A stretch of DNA of 64,000 nucleotides from Oligoflexus sp. (GTDB lineage Bacteria > Bdellovibrionota_B > Oligoflexia > Oligoflexales > Oligoflexaceae): assembly GCA_014378195.1 (NCBI GenBank), contig JACMOC010000059.1, forward strand, positions 22,516-86,515, in the 5' to 3' direction. Both the position numbers and the translations under genes were made by a program. Below the pieces are notes generated by a model. The model searched no databases, was not told the DNA's origin, and saw only the letters and a program-made list of their open reading frames with translations. This document shows, piece by piece, positions 54,109 to 63,656 of this stretch (positions are counted from its first letter, which is position 1; every line of letters begins with the position of its first letter).

Positions 54109-57100
54109 TTAGCCGTTCGAAAACCTTGTCTGAAGCTCTAGATCGGTCAAGTTACGGGCGGCACTGCGTGTGAGGATCGAGTTGATCTGCTCACGATCGG
54201 CAATGGTTGCGGATTTGATCGACTCAATGAGGCGACTCGCCAGAAGGTCTTTTTGCATGTAAATGATAAGCGCATCAAACTGATGGGCTTTCGGCAGAGT
54301 TTTGATCCAGCCAAGCCCTTCCTTGTATACGACGTAGCTGGCTATAGCCGACGAAATGATCGCGATCTTGTGTGCTTCAGGGAGGCGCTCAAGGATGCGG
54401 TTCCGATATTTCTCGACCAGTACCGGTGGACAGTGGCGAACCACGATATCCTGGAAGAACGGATCGGCCAATACTTCGGCTGTTTTTTCGGAAAGTTTCT
54501 CAAGAAGAATATCGGTCAGCTGATTAATCTCTTTGGAGATCATCATGGAGAGCTCGACCAGAGTCTTGGTCTCCTGCTGAATCAAGGAACGGAACAGCAA
54601 TTTCGCTTCGAGATCAGCTTTTTCTCGAAGGATTTTGATCACTTCAGAGACATACACTTCCTTGATGGCGAGGAATTCATCCTTGCTCAGCGTCAGCGAA
54701 GCGATGATTTCGTAGGATGAACAGATAACGCCAGTTTTGTTCGCCGAAGAGTCTTTGATGATAATGATTCCACGGTCTTGGAGCTGACGACGGGCTTCTT
54801 CGGTAAAGAAGATGTTGGCACCTTCAACGATAGCTCGGACAGTCGCTTGACCAGTTTTCGTGAAAAAATCGGCCCAGTTTTTGTCGTTGACGGAATACGG
54901 ACGGCCACCCGCTGGGATGAAAATATCAGCGTAAACCTTCCGGTAGATTTCGTTTCGGATACGGATGTTTTCGTTGTTGTTGGCAAGGATAACAAACGCG
55001 GCCGGATCGCCACTCAGCTTTTTCTGGTCGAATTCCATGATCGACTTGTTTTCATGAACAAGGCGAAGAATCTCCTGCCACTCGAGCCCTTTAGGATCAT
55101 AGGCAGCGCCGTAACCATCGCTTATGGACACGACGCGTGCATTCTCACCGTATTCACGGAAAAGAATCTTCAGCTCGTTTCCTGCCACGTCCCCATCCGG
55201 GCCACCGGTGATTTTCACCGAGAACTTCTCTTTATCAGGGTCTATTCCGAGATAATGAAGAACGTTATCGACGTAAACGTTGAGGCCTTCCGAAGTCACG
55301 CCATAAGTCTTGTGGTTGATACCTTCGCCAGGTTTGGAAGACATGAACGCGGAAGCGTAGCGGTACCCACGACGACGCGCCTGTTCCGGGATCCACACGA
55401 TGAGATCGTTGGTGATGTTTTCGTCCGGACCGAGATAGATAATATCCGATTTTGGATAATAGCTAACGACCTTGTTTTTGGTGGATTCGTGACTTTCGTC
55501 TTCTTCGACGAGAAGGTCGAGCAGAGCGTTGATCGAACCTTTCACCGCCTGATCACGGTGACCGCCGGTTTTGAGCACCAAAACCGCTTTTGAACCGCCT
55601 TCGGGAATATCTTTGTTTTTGAGCTGCTGCGCGTTGGAAAGTCCGTAAACCTCGTCAAACAAACCAGCCAGGGCTCCGTCGTAGTCAGCATCGGTACGGG
55701 GCATGACCACTCGCACACCACCGCGCGCAATATCCTTCCACCGAACCTGGAAGAACCGGAAGTCCTTACCGATCACATAGAAAATTGCGAACGGCGAGTT
55801 GGGGTAAAACTTTTTGTCGAGAACTTCAGGCGAAATTCTAAAAGCCAAACCCGTCTTAGTGGAAAGGAAATAGTTCGTTTTTTGGCAGTGAACGATGAAG
55901 TTGAGGCATTCTTTGAAGATGTTACGATCAACTTCTTCGATAAGATCTTCGACTTTGTCGTTGAGTTCGGCTTCGGCGGCGGCAAAGGCTTCTTCCCAGT
56001 TCTCACGAGCCTGGGGATCAAACTTCGCGCGGAAGAGCTTGATAACAGTCTGGACGACGTCGAAGTTCTGGAAGAAGGTGTTACTGATTTTATAGACGCT
56101 GTAAGCATACGGATTTTGTTTGCTCAGGAATATGTGGCACCAGTTCGCCATTGCGCGCACGATGTTCGCGGCGTTGATCGAGAGATCAAAAGGCGCTTCC
56201 GCCAGGCGCGAAATATCATCGTGATCCACCCAACCCAAAGTCCTAAGAGCCTTGGTGAGTTGTATCATCGGAATCTCGCTGCCGGTGATCTTCTGGCCGG
56301 ATCCGTGGCTCAGGATAAAGTGAACAACAGTGATCGATTCCGAATAACCTTCGTCAAACCGCACGATAAACGCACGACCTACGAAAAAGTCATAACGGTG
56401 AATCAACTTCATGATGGGCTCAAGGATGTTGGCGGTTCCAACATTTTTGAGGCCGATCATGAGGCGTGCGCCGAGGCTGTTTTCGATCGGTTCAAGAAGA
56501 GTGTGAGCCCCTTGATGTTCCAACATGTGCCTGACCATTCGGTAGGTCAAGAGGAGACGTGAAGCCGTCGCATAGGTGACGAAGTCATTGTCAAGGCTCG
56601 CCAGATAGCGATCGACAGCCTCTTCGTTGCCTGGGGCTTCCGCAAGGATCAACTCACGACTGTGATTGATCTTGTCCATCACATGGCGGTTTTCCTGCTC
56701 CAACGGTCTATGCTTGGAATTGATGAAAGTCGAAAGGAAAAGCAGCTTATCCCGCGAGAAATACAACGCGCCCATTTTCAGATCGATCCCACGCACGCGT
56801 GCGGCCATATCCGAGAGGATTTTACGGTCGCCACCCGGACCGATATAAGTCACCTTAAGACGATCGCGATCCCAGAGCTCAACCGTCTGTTTGGTCTCAA
56901 ACACGTGGCCCGTGATAATAGCCGAGAGATGGCGAACCTTCTCCTGGCGCGGTGTGGTCTGATAATAGATAGGCGGCATCGCATTGAAGAACCAGGGCGT
57001 TAGGATAGAGATACTATGATCGACGCCGACACGCACGGTTTCGGCGATATCTTCGATGTAGTTATCAAGTGCGTCGCCCGATAAGTCCTTTATCAAGGCC

Positions 57101-57186
57101 GGTTGAGCATCCACTGTATCGGGGAAATCCCAACCGAGATCCGCATCCTGAACTTCTTCCTTTTTTACGTTATCAACCTGCTTCAT
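54109..57186 (-). CDS. gdh: NAD-specific glutamate dehydrogenase, large type (~1,025 residues)
   Basis: Catalyses glutamate to 2-oxoglutarate plus ammonia with NAD. Seen: DIARGGVRVVMPRTDADYDG, FDEVYGLSNAQQLKNKDIPEGGSK (catalytic Lys and substrate binding), ITGGPDGDVAGNELKILF (nucleotide-binding region) and IIIIKDSSANKTGVICSS. The ~1,000-residue size is that of the Gdh2/GDH-115-like group, shorter than the 180-kDa bacterial enzymes and much longer than hexameric GDH. The long N-terminal ~450 residues have the layout of the regulatory domain. ATG 57186 has AGGG upstream; an earlier frame start is unlikely. Follows the glutamate-cysteine ligase by 34 bases. Confidence 0.92.
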   Translation of the reverse strand: MKQVDNVKKEEVQDADLGWDFPDTVDAQPALIKDLSGDALDNYIEDIAETVRVGVDHSISILTPWFFNAMPPIYYQTTPRQEKVRHLSAIITGHVFETKQTVELWDRDRLKVTYIGPGGDRKILSDMAARVRGIDLKMGALYFSRDKLLFLSTFINSKHRPLEQENRHVMDKINHSRELILAEAPGNEEAVDRYLASLDNDFVTYATASRLLLTYRMVRHMLEHQGAHTLLEPIENSLGARLMIGLKNVGTANILEPIMKLIHRYDFFVGRAFIVRFDEGYSESITVVHFILSHGSGQKITGSEIPMIQLTKALRTLGWVDHDDISRLAEAPFDLSINAANIVRAMANWCHIFLSKQNPYAYSVYKISNTFFQNFDVVQTVIKLFRAKFDPQARENWEEAFAAAEAELNDKVEDLIEEVDRNIFKECLNFIVHCQKTNYFLSTKTGLAFRISPEVLDKKFYPNSPFAIFYVIGKDFRFFQVRWKDIARGGVRVVMPRTDADYDGALAGLFDEVYGLSNAQQLKNKDIPEGGSKAVLVLKTGGHRDQAVKGSINALLDLLVEEDESHESTKNKVVSYYPKSDIIYLGPDENITNDLIVWIPEQARRRGYRYASAFMSSKPGEGINHKTYGVTSEGLNVYVDNVLHYLGIDPDKEKFSVKITGGPDGDVAGNELKILFREYGENARVVSISDGYGAAYDPKGLEWQEILRLVHENKSIMEFDQKKLSGDPAAFVILANNNENIRIRNEIYRKVYADIFIPAGGRPYSVNDKNWADFFTKTGQATVRAIVEGANIFFTEEARRQLQDRGIIIIKDSSANKTGVICSSYEIIASLTLSKDEFLAIKEVYVSEVIKILREKADLEAKLLFRSLIQQETKTLVELSMMISKEINQLTDILLEKLSEKTAEVLADPFFQDIVVRHCPPVLVEKYRNRILERLPEAHKIAIISSAIASYVVYKEGLGWIKTLPKAHQFDALIIYMQKDLLASRLIESIKSATIADREQINSILTRSAARNLTDLELQTRFSNG

Positions 57187-57220
57187 GTCCGCGTCCCTAA
57201 ACAATGCAAAGGATTATTAT

Positions 57221-58663
57221 CTATTTCGTATTTTTAGACCAAACGTTTTGAAGAGCGATAAGGTCGTTTCCGGTGAAATGCCCTTTCGCTTTGTAAACGT
57301 CGACGATTTCGTCCGCAGGAGTGCGGGATTTTGCTGTGTAACGTTCATGAAAAGACTCCATGATGTGCGCGCTCTCTTCACCATGATAACAGGAAGGCAT
57401 GCGCGAAAAGCCCTCGATGGCAAGCTCGCTCACCTTTTGTGATAAACGCGCCATGTCTTTGTTTTGAAGACCCGTGGGCGCTTTCTGCCAGTATTGAACA
57501 AGCTTCGGAAATTCGGGCAGCAGCAAATCAAGGGCTTTATTCATGCTCACGTCGTCATAGAGCAGTCCCGTGTAAAACGCGCCCGGGGCCGCCTGCCAAT
57601 AGCGATGCTGACAATCCACCGAGCGCAATTCCAGGAAACCGCGCGCTCTAACTTCTGGGAACTGCAGAGAAAGATGCGTCTGTAGATCCTTTGCGTTAGG
57701 CCCCGTGCCCTGAAATCCTTTCGAGACCCAATCGCCAAACGTAAACTGACCATCCATTGGTTGGTAAGCATTTCGCTCGCTAAACACAACGCGGCCATTC
57801 AGCATCCACTCAAGATAGGCCTCAACGCAGGCTTTGCGCGAAAGCGTGGCCATCACCTTTTCGAGTTTGGGAAAACCCGTGCGGGTGGAATCCATATGCT
57901 GCCAGGTCTCACCTCGATTGGTAAGCAAGCCGTTCGGTTTGCCGTCGAGGAGGGGCGAGTTTGCAAATATTGCAGTGGCGAAGGGAGCTAGGAGATTACC
58001 GAGGAGATAACGTTTGGCGAGGGTTTCTTCTGTGCCACCAAAGTCGAGGTTGATCTGGATCGTACAGGTCTGTCTCATCATGCGCTGCCCATGAGGGCCC
58101 TGCGCTGCGAAAAAGCTATTCATCGCGAGATAGCGCGGCTTCTGCATCTGCAGACCGATCTCCTGCACGCTCTTCCAAGGGTTCATGCCCACTTGAACGA
58201 TCGTGATGCCTTTGGCGGCGGCGGCCTCATCGACGATCTTCTGGATAACGCGCATGCGACGCAAAGCGTCAGACAAGCAAGGGTATGGTTTGCTCGAGAA
58301 TTCGAGCTGCCCACCCGGCTCAAACGAAAGCTGATCTTCGTCCTCAAGAAGAACGTTCATCAGGTGATCGCTGCCTTCGGGTTGGGCCATGTATCGCCAA
58401 TCCGCGTGCGTCTTTTGCATGCTGTAAAGCATGCTCACCAGGCTGTTGGGACCCTCGTACAGAGGAACAGGACTTGGGCTGTCGTGGTTGAGACTCGCGC
58501 TGTAAAGCGGGAGCATTTCAACTTCAATACCAACCAATCCTGGCCATTTCGGGTATTTACTGCAGTAATCGGCTGGTCTTAGAGGAAAGATTTTCTCATA
58601 TAGCCAAGCGTAGCAGTCTTCGTACGTAAGGGCTTTTTCAGCTTCTGCCATTTTAACATCCAC
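57221..58663 (-). CDS. gshA: Glutamate-cysteine ligase (GCS2 type)
   Basis: 480 residues. Makes gamma-glutamylcysteine, first step to glutathione. GCS2 (plant/proteobacterial type) signature: GIEVEMLP, then FEPGGQLEFSSKP with the catalytic Glu/metal region, MMRQTCTIQINLDFG, and ELRSVDCQHRYW. GTG at 58663 has AGGAG eight bases upstream; ATG 58651 is the alternative. No glutathione synthetase gene is seen in the window. Upstream of gdh on the same strand, so both may be transcribed together; both use glutamate. Confidence 0.92.
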   Translation of the reverse strand: MDVKMAEAEKALTYEDCYAWLYEKIFPLRPADYCSKYPKWPGLVGIEVEMLPLYSASLNHDSPSPVPLYEGPNSLVSMLYSMQKTHADWRYMAQPEGSDHLMNVLLEDEDQLSFEPGGQLEFSSKPYPCLSDALRRMRVIQKIVDEAAAAKGITIVQVGMNPWKSVQEIGLQMQKPRYLAMNSFFAAQGPHGQRMMRQTCTIQINLDFGGTEETLAKRYLLGNLLAPFATAIFANSPLLDGKPNGLLTNRGETWQHMDSTRTGFPKLEKVMATLSRKACVEAYLEWMLNGRVVFSERNAYQPMDGQFTFGDWVSKGFQGTGPNAKDLQTHLSLQFPEVRARGFLELRSVDCQHRYWQAAPGAFYTGLLYDDVSMNKALDLLLPEFPKLVQYWQKAPTGLQNKDMARLSQKVSELAIEGFSRMPSCYHGEESAHIMESFHERYTAKSRTPADEIVDVYKAKGHFTGNDLIALQNVWSKNTK

Positions 58664-58772
58664 TAGCAACACTCCTGCCGGGGGCAACTGCTTTCGTATC
58701 GCAGGTTATACATTAGCCTCAAGAGCTTCCACAATGGGACTTGCAGAAAATCCGAGCGACGATATCGCCTGA

Positions 58773-59183
58773 TTATTCCTCGATTTCTACATTGATGGCA
58801 AAGTTTGTAATGCCATTTTTTCGGATAAAGTCGATTAATTTTACGACATCACCGTGAGGCGTCTTCACGTCGGCCGATATGAGAGCGGAAATATCGGGTT
58901 TTGCTTGTTTTTTGGCGGCGAGGATAGGAGCGAGGCTTTCGTAGCTGACAGGCTGGCCATCCAAGAAGAGTTGGGAGTTTTTGTCGAGACTGAACCCGAG
59001 GTTTTGCACCTGTTCGTTGGATGCGCCGGTCGAAGCTTTGGGAAGCTTCATCTCTATGGATTGGCTCGTCATATAATTTGCAGTCACCATGAAGACTATG
59101 AGCAAAACGAGCATCACATCAACCATCGGGGTCACGTTGATCTCATTAATACCGTCTTCGTCATCGCCCATGCTTCCGGCCAT
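58773..59183 (-). CDS. exbD: ExbD/TolR family protein (second copy)
   Basis: 136 residues. Membrane helix EINVTPMVDVMLVLLIVFMV with the essential Asp, then a periplasmic domain (FAINVEIEE end). It shares the GxxDDExGI(N)xINVTP start with the first copy but lacks its Ala/Pro tail. Lies five bases after the second ExbB gene. No tonB or tolA is nearby, so its partner is unknown. Confidence 0.92.
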   Translation of the reverse strand: MAGSMGDDEDGINEINVTPMVDVMLVLLIVFMVTANYMTSQSIEMKLPKASTGASNEQVQNLGFSLDKNSQLFLDGQPVSYESLAPILAAKKQAKPDISALISADVKTPHGDVVKLIDFIRKNGITNFAINVEIEE

Positions 59184-59188
59184 GATGA

Positions 59189-59821
59189 TTATCCCTCGTG
59201 AGAAAAGTGAGCGATCAAGAGGCTTTTCATAGCTTCTGAGTTCGAGATTTTGCGTTTAACAACTCGACTATAACCGTTAAAGGCTATGATCGCCGGAATA
59301 GCGACGATCAGTCCGACCGCCGTTGAAATCAACGCTTCAGATATTCCCGCCATGACTACGGACGGGCCGCCCGCAGGGTGGCTGGCGAGGTCGCTAAAGG
59401 CTTGGATGATACCGATGACGGTACCGAACAGCCCAATGAATGGTGCATTACTGCCAAGGGTCCCGAGGATGATGAGGCCATGGTCGAGCTTTTGTTTTTC
59501 GCCGTTTAGAAAGCCGGTCATACTCTGTTCCATCGCGCCCACACCTTTTTCGGAATATTGAAGGCCGCGCAGGATGGTCTGAGATTCGATGGCGGGGGAC
59601 GCCAGACAGATCGATTTGATGCCCTTAACGTCGTCCTCGAGCAACCGCTGGGTGATGTCCTGCGAGAAATTCGGGAAATTGATGCGAATTCTCGAGTAGA
59701 AAATAGCTCTTTCGACGATCACGCCCAGAGATACGACGCTCAGTAAAATCAGGATCCAAAGCACCCATTCGCTACCAAAAGATGTGATAACGAGCAGCTT
59801 GTTGACCAAATTAAAACCCAT
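59189..59821 (-). CDS. exbB: MotA/TolQ/ExbB proton channel protein (second copy)
   Basis: 210 residues, three transmembrane helices. Conserved: SNAPFIGLFGTVIGIIQAFSDL and GISEALISTAVGLIVAIPAIIAFNGY. N-terminal text (MGFNLVNKLLVITSFGSEWVLWI) resembles the first copy (HGFNIVNELLNMTLLGTEWILW), so both pairs probably come from one duplication. Forms a two-gene unit with the adjacent exbD. Confidence 0.92.
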   Translation of the reverse strand: MGFNLVNKLLVITSFGSEWVLWILILLSVVSLGVIVERAIFYSRIRINFPNFSQDITQRLLEDDVKGIKSICLASPAIESQTILRGLQYSEKGVGAMEQSMTGFLNGEKQKLDHGLIILGTLGSNAPFIGLFGTVIGIIQAFSDLASHPAGGPSVVMAGISEALISTAVGLIVAIPAIIAFNGYSRVVKRKISNSEAMKSLLIAHFSHEG

Positions 59822-59901
59822 GTTCTGCTTCCTTAGAAAAAACGGGTTGGCGAAGGGCCGTCAAAGAACTTTATAACATTCAGGTATCGCATAGGTCTCT
59901 C

Positions 59902-60522
59902 TCAGGTGTCGATCCGTCTTTTCGCCAGAGATTCCAGCGGGAAAAGTTCTCGAAACAGACGGATCATCGCATCTTCGTAGAGAGGCATGCTGACTAGATC
60001 CTCGCCCCACTGGTCCGCTTTCACACGCAGCGTTCCGTCGAGTTCGTTCGACTCATAAAGAACAACGTGGTCCCAGGCAGTCAGTTGACGCATGAAACGA
60101 TCGAGATTGATGATCTTTTCAGCACGCGAAATAACCCATCCCCTTTGCGTCATCTCAAAGAGGTAGCCCATCTCGTTCCAGGGTTGAATAAAGAAGTAAG
60201 GACGATGACCTGTGACGTTTCCCGATTCCCACATAAGACGTGGCGGCTGCCCCGGAGCGGTCTTGCTCTTTTGGTTCCAGTGATAAAAAAGGTCGCGAAG
60301 ATGAATAAACGCATTACGAACTCTTTGCGTATCCTCAACCGGATTCCATTCCACTCGTTTATGTTCAACGCTATCAGCGCCTTTAACCGGCGTTAAAAGA
60401 GCCTCCAAATCCTTTGTGGGCAAGGGTTTTCTGGTCTCGTCCAACGATTTTTTGCGTGACTTTAGAGCGCGCCAAGGAAGTAGAGGCCAAAGATTATTAA
60501 AAATTTCTCGTGTTTTTCTCAC
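59902..60522 (-). CDS. Unknown soluble protein (206 residues)
   Basis: 206 residues from GTG 60522 (AAGG six bases upstream, MRKTREIF); the frame is open to 60564 where GAGGA touches the start. Basic N-terminus (LKSRKKSLDETRK), helical and aromatic-rich middle (NAFIHLRDLFYHWNQKSK), and a C-terminal ELDGTLRVKADQWGEDL. No membrane segment or motif recognised. Transcribed away from the tRNA genes. Confidence 0.65.
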   Translation of the reverse strand: MRKTREIFNNLWPLLPWRALKSRKKSLDETRKPLPTKDLEALLTPVKGADSVEHKRVEWNPVEDTQRVRNAFIHLRDLFYHWNQKSKTAPGQPPRLMWESGNVTGHRPYFFIQPWNEMGYLFEMTQRGWVISRAEKIINLDRFMRQLTAWDHVVLYESNELDGTLRVKADQWGEDLVSMPLYEDAMIRLFRELFPLESLAKRRIDT

Positions 60523-60600
60523 ATCGTGCCTTGACAAGAAATTGTTGGAGTCGTAAATAAACACTCCTCAACGAGAGATCACTTAGATCTTGAGAAGTTA

Positions 60601-60677
60601 GCGGATGTAGCTCAGTTGGCTAGAGCGGCGCGTTGCCATCGCGCAGGTCGAGGGTTCGAGTCCCTTCATCCGCTCCA
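60601..60677 (+). tRNA. tRNA-Gly (anticodon GCC)
   Basis: 77 bases including encoded CCA. Acceptor GCGGATG/CATCCGC, D-arm AGCTCAGTTGGCTAGAGC, anticodon stem GCGCG/CGCGC with loop TTGCCAT (GCC at the anticodon), T-arm GGTTCGAGTCC. Identical to the copy 133 bases downstream. Confidence 0.97.
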
Positions 60678-60733
60678 TTTACTTCTTTCTTGTTGTCGAA
60701 ATGCCTTATCGATGTCACTTCATCGAAAATTTA

Positions 60734-60810
60734 GCGGATGTAGCTCAGTTGGCTAGAGCGGCGCGTTGCCATCGCGCAGGTCGAGGGTTCGAGTCCCTTC
60801 ATCCGCTCCA
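60734..60810 (+). tRNA. tRNA-Gly (anticodon GCC), second copy
   Basis: Same 77-base sequence as the first copy, with different flanks apart from a few bases. Tandem duplicate, probably co-transcribed. Confidence 0.97.
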
Positions 60811-60953
60811 TTTCCCCTTCGAACACCAAATCCCCAATATTATATTCCTATTCAAAGCCATGTTATCACAAGGCTACCGATTTCTATTTGCCTAGCTTAT
60901 TTCCCGATCACTCCTTCGGCATTCCCCATTGACGCCTTTGCCTGTTTGCGATA

Positions 60954-60971
60954 ACCATATATTTGTATGGT
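60954..60971. promoter_or_regulatory. Inverted repeat upstream of a small unknown gene
   Basis: ACCATA-TATTTG-TATGGT: six-base arms, with partial AT extension on either side, about 30 bases before the GTG start at 61002. Possible operator. Confidence 0.35.
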
Positions 60972-61001
60972 ATTCGAATCACGTAAATGAGGGTGCACCG
61001 T

Positions 61002-61352
61002 GTGGGTATGGAAATTCTACGTCAATCAACACAGAAGGCGATGCGAGAATGTGTTTTGAGCGCTGTCGACCGTTATGGTTTTGACTTGGAAAGATCGATG
61101 CGGCAGGTAGGACTCATAGACTCGACTATACGGCTTGTGGATACCACGGCAGCCATTACCGCGTTTGATATGTTTTTTGAAGAGATCGATTGGCGTGATC
61201 GTCAGTCGATACTGCCGGTGATTCCGATATTTGAAGGGGCTTATGTGACTAGCCCGCGGAATTTTGCGAGCGCTCATAACTATCTCGACGGGATATTAGC
61301 GCATGACGGTTATCGGATGAAGGAGGCTCGCCTGGTGCGTTTGCCGATGTGA
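61002..61352 (+). CDS. Unknown small protein (116 residues)
   Basis: 116 residues from GTG 61002 (GAGGG eight bases upstream; ATG 60987 lies before that site). Helical and acidic, with VDRYGFDLERSMRQVG and FDMFFEEIDWRDRQSILPVIPIFE. No membrane segment. It ends one base before an in-frame upstream extension of the M49-like gene, so their transcription may be linked. Not recognised. Confidence 0.55.
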   Translation: MGMEILRQSTQKAMRECVLSAVDRYGFDLERSMRQVGLIDSTIRLVDTTAAITAFDMFFEEIDWRDRQSILPVIPIFEGAYVTSPRNFASAHNYLDGILAHDGYRMKEARLVRLPM

Positions 61353-61460
61353 ATGCACTTATTTTCAATTCGGCTCCTATCAGCTGCCCTCCCCCATTGC
61401 TTTGCGCAGCTCATCCCATTAAAAGAAGGATATTCGTTTTCCCCAAGGAAAGGCCAAATC

Positions 61461-63479
61461 ATGGCGCATCAACGCAGATCCTTCGCTTTAACTTTAATCC
61501 TTCTCCAGGCTATGGGCGCGGCATGCTCTCACACGCAAGAAGGAGCCGGCGGCAAAAGCCCCGCAGCAACCAATGAAGTGCCGCGCATCGCTTTTAATAG
61601 TCTGGCCGCTGACCTTGCTCTCCCCCTCTTCTGGGTCGAAGATAAAAACACTAACGGCGCGGTCGATCCGGACGAGGTCAACAGCTTCTGGGGCCTCAAA
61701 GAATCAGCGGAAAACACCTGGGTCAAGGACGGCACATTTACCCCAAGTTTCCAGGAAGCCTACGCGAAAATTATCGAACGGTATAAAACTCCGGTAATAC
61801 CCGTTGGTGATGCCAGTGAAGCCAAACGCCGAGCTCTCGTTCTTGAAGAACTGCATCAGGGACGTCAGACCATCGTTCAGACAGATTTTTCGAAATCTTC
61901 GGCCGAGGATAAAGAAATCGTTCGCCACATTTTTGAAGCCGCCGTTGCCATAGAGCGTATTTACGCAAAACAGACTGGTGTCGCTGACCTCAAGCAAAAA
62001 ATCCCCGCTGATGACACAGCCAGCCAGATGCTTTTTTTCAGAAACCAAAACCCTTGGTGTCACGCTCCTAAAACCGAAAAGAACCCGGATTGTAATGCGA
62101 TTCCAGGTCACCCCCAACGCGTGTCGGGACTTTATCCTGTCGATCTCCAACTGAAAGACCCCAAATTCTGCGCCACCTTAGAGGCACGTAAGAACGCGGA
62201 TCAACTCATGAATCCCTTTGTTGCAGTCGTGACGGGCAAGGATGGGAATCTATCAGCCAAGCCTTACAGCGAAGCCTTCAAAGATGATATGATCCTCGTT
62301 TCCAATGCTTTAAAAGCAGCAGCCGGGGCCATAAAAAGCAGCGAAGAACAGCCATTCAAAACCTATCTTCTGGCAGCTGCGCAGTCTTTTCTCGACAACA
62401 ACTGGCAGCCCGCAGATGAAGCCTGGTCGAAAATGAACACCCAAAATTCGAAATGGTTTCTTCGTGTCGGCGCCGATGAGACTTATGGCGACCCATGTTC
62501 ACGAAAAGCTGGTTTTCACGTGAGTTTTGCCCTTATCAATAAAGCCTCTCTGGCCTGGCAGAAGAAACTTGATCCTTTGAAAAGCGATATGGAAAAAGCT
62601 TATGCGGACGTTGCAGGCAAGCCTTACAAGGCCAAACCTGTTTCGTTCCATTTACCTGACTTTATCGACATTGTTTTGAATGCTGGGGACGACCGCGCCC
62701 CAAGTGGTGCAACGATTGGCCAAAGTCTTCCAAACTGGGGTCCTGTTGCGAACGAAGGCCGTGGTCGAACTGTAGCAATGATCAATTTTTACAAAGATGC
62801 CGATAGCCGCGCCGATGCTATAAAACAAGCCCAATCAGTGTTCTGCTCGGAGACCATGAGTCAATGGGTCGAAAACGACGAAGCCGGCCTGCTCGATACG
62901 CTCCTCCATGAGGCTTCGCACAATCTTGGTCCTTCCCACGAGTATCGAGTAAAAGGCAAAACGGACGATCAGATTTTTGGCGGACCGACGGCGGCTATGC
63001 TGGAAGAACTGAAGGCGCAGACGGGCTCGCTCTTTTTTGCGGAATGGCTCCTCAAAAGAAAGCTTCTCGACAAAAACCTAGTTGAACAATCCCACCGCTC
63101 GTTTGCAACTTGGGCTTTCGGTCATATCGCAGCCGGCATGTATGATGTGCAAGGCAAACCCAAACCTTATAGCCAGCTAGCGGCAATACAGATTGGGTTC
63201 CTTATGAAGGAAAAAGCTGCAGTCTGGTATAAGGACAAACTTGCCGCCAATGGCCAGGACAAAGGTTGTATGACTATCGATGTGACACGATTTGCCACCG
63301 TCGTTCCGAAACTGGCGAAAATTACCGTAGGTCTCAAGGCACGTGGTGACACTAAACTTGCAGCTCAACTGAAATCTGATTTCATCGACAGCAAAACAGC
63401 CAAGGATTTTCAGGCGATTATCGCCGACCGTTGGTTACGAGCTCCTAAAGCGAGCTTTATCTACAGTGCCAAGCTTTGA
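61461..63479 (+). CDS. M49-like (dipeptidyl peptidase III type) zinc peptidase lipoprotein with EF-hand-like loop
   Basis: 672 residues from ATG 61461 (AAGGAAAGGCCAAATC upstream). Lipoprotein signal ending at MGAAC (Cys ~19). Near the start, DKNTNGAVDPDE matches an EF-hand loop (acidic or Asn at 1, 3, 5, Gly 6, Glu 12), so calcium binding is likely. Zinc site: HEASH at 62907-62921, followed about 30 residues later by LEELKAQTG (63000-63026), which suits the HEXXH plus EE(x)KA pair of M49-type peptidases. The chain also has cysteines (CHAPKTEKNPDC) for disulphides. Expected outside the inner membrane. Family call is moderate because the general match is through motifs only. Confidence 0.8.
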   Translation: MAHQRRSFALTLILLQAMGAACSHTQEGAGGKSPAATNEVPRIAFNSLAADLALPLFWVEDKNTNGAVDPDEVNSFWGLKESAENTWVKDGTFTPSFQEAYAKIIERYKTPVIPVGDASEAKRRALVLEELHQGRQTIVQTDFSKSSAEDKEIVRHIFEAAVAIERIYAKQTGVADLKQKIPADDTASQMLFFRNQNPWCHAPKTEKNPDCNAIPGHPQRVSGLYPVDLQLKDPKFCATLEARKNADQLMNPFVAVVTGKDGNLSAKPYSEAFKDDMILVSNALKAAAGAIKSSEEQPFKTYLLAAAQSFLDNNWQPADEAWSKMNTQNSKWFLRVGADETYGDPCSRKAGFHVSFALINKASLAWQKKLDPLKSDMEKAYADVAGKPYKAKPVSFHLPDFIDIVLNAGDDRAPSGATIGQSLPNWGPVANEGRGRTVAMINFYKDADSRADAIKQAQSVFCSETMSQWVENDEAGLLDTLLHEASHNLGPSHEYRVKGKTDDQIFGGPTAAMLEELKAQTGSLFFAEWLLKRKLLDKNLVEQSHRSFATWAFGHIAAGMYDVQGKPKPYSQLAAIQIGFLMKEKAAVWYKDKLAANGQDKGCMTIDVTRFATVVPKLAKITVGLKARGDTKLAAQLKSDFIDSKTAKDFQAIIADRWLRAPKASFIYSAKL

Positions 63480-63499
63480 TTTTATTTGAAACTAATCCG

Positions 63500-63528
63500 G
63501 CCTTCGGACGCCTGTCCGGGGGCTTTTT
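63500..63528 (+). terminator. Terminator of the M49-like gene
   Basis: GCCTTCGGAC and GTCCGGGGGC pair over ten bases (two G-U) around a four-base loop, followed by TTTTT. Confidence 0.8.
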
Positions 63529-63656
63529 CACCTATAAACCCGGCCATTCGTGCGACACAATTTCGTAAAAATCTTGAATCTTCCTTTTGTCCTATGCTAG
63601 ACCCCATAGTCATTACAACTATCGTTATTTCGCTCAAAATATGAAGTACCCCACGA

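Noticed and set aside
54778..55593. 271-codon ORF on the plus strand inside gdh
   Set aside because: Antisense shadow of the conserved glutamate dehydrogenase; no motif.
55882..56562. 226-codon ORF on the plus strand inside gdh
   Set aside because: Antisense shadow caused by the codon pattern of gdh.
60701..60895. 64-codon ORF with DVAQLARAARCHRAGRGFESL
   Set aside because: This is the well-known shadow translation of a tRNA gene (tRNA-Gly at 60734-60810), not a protein.
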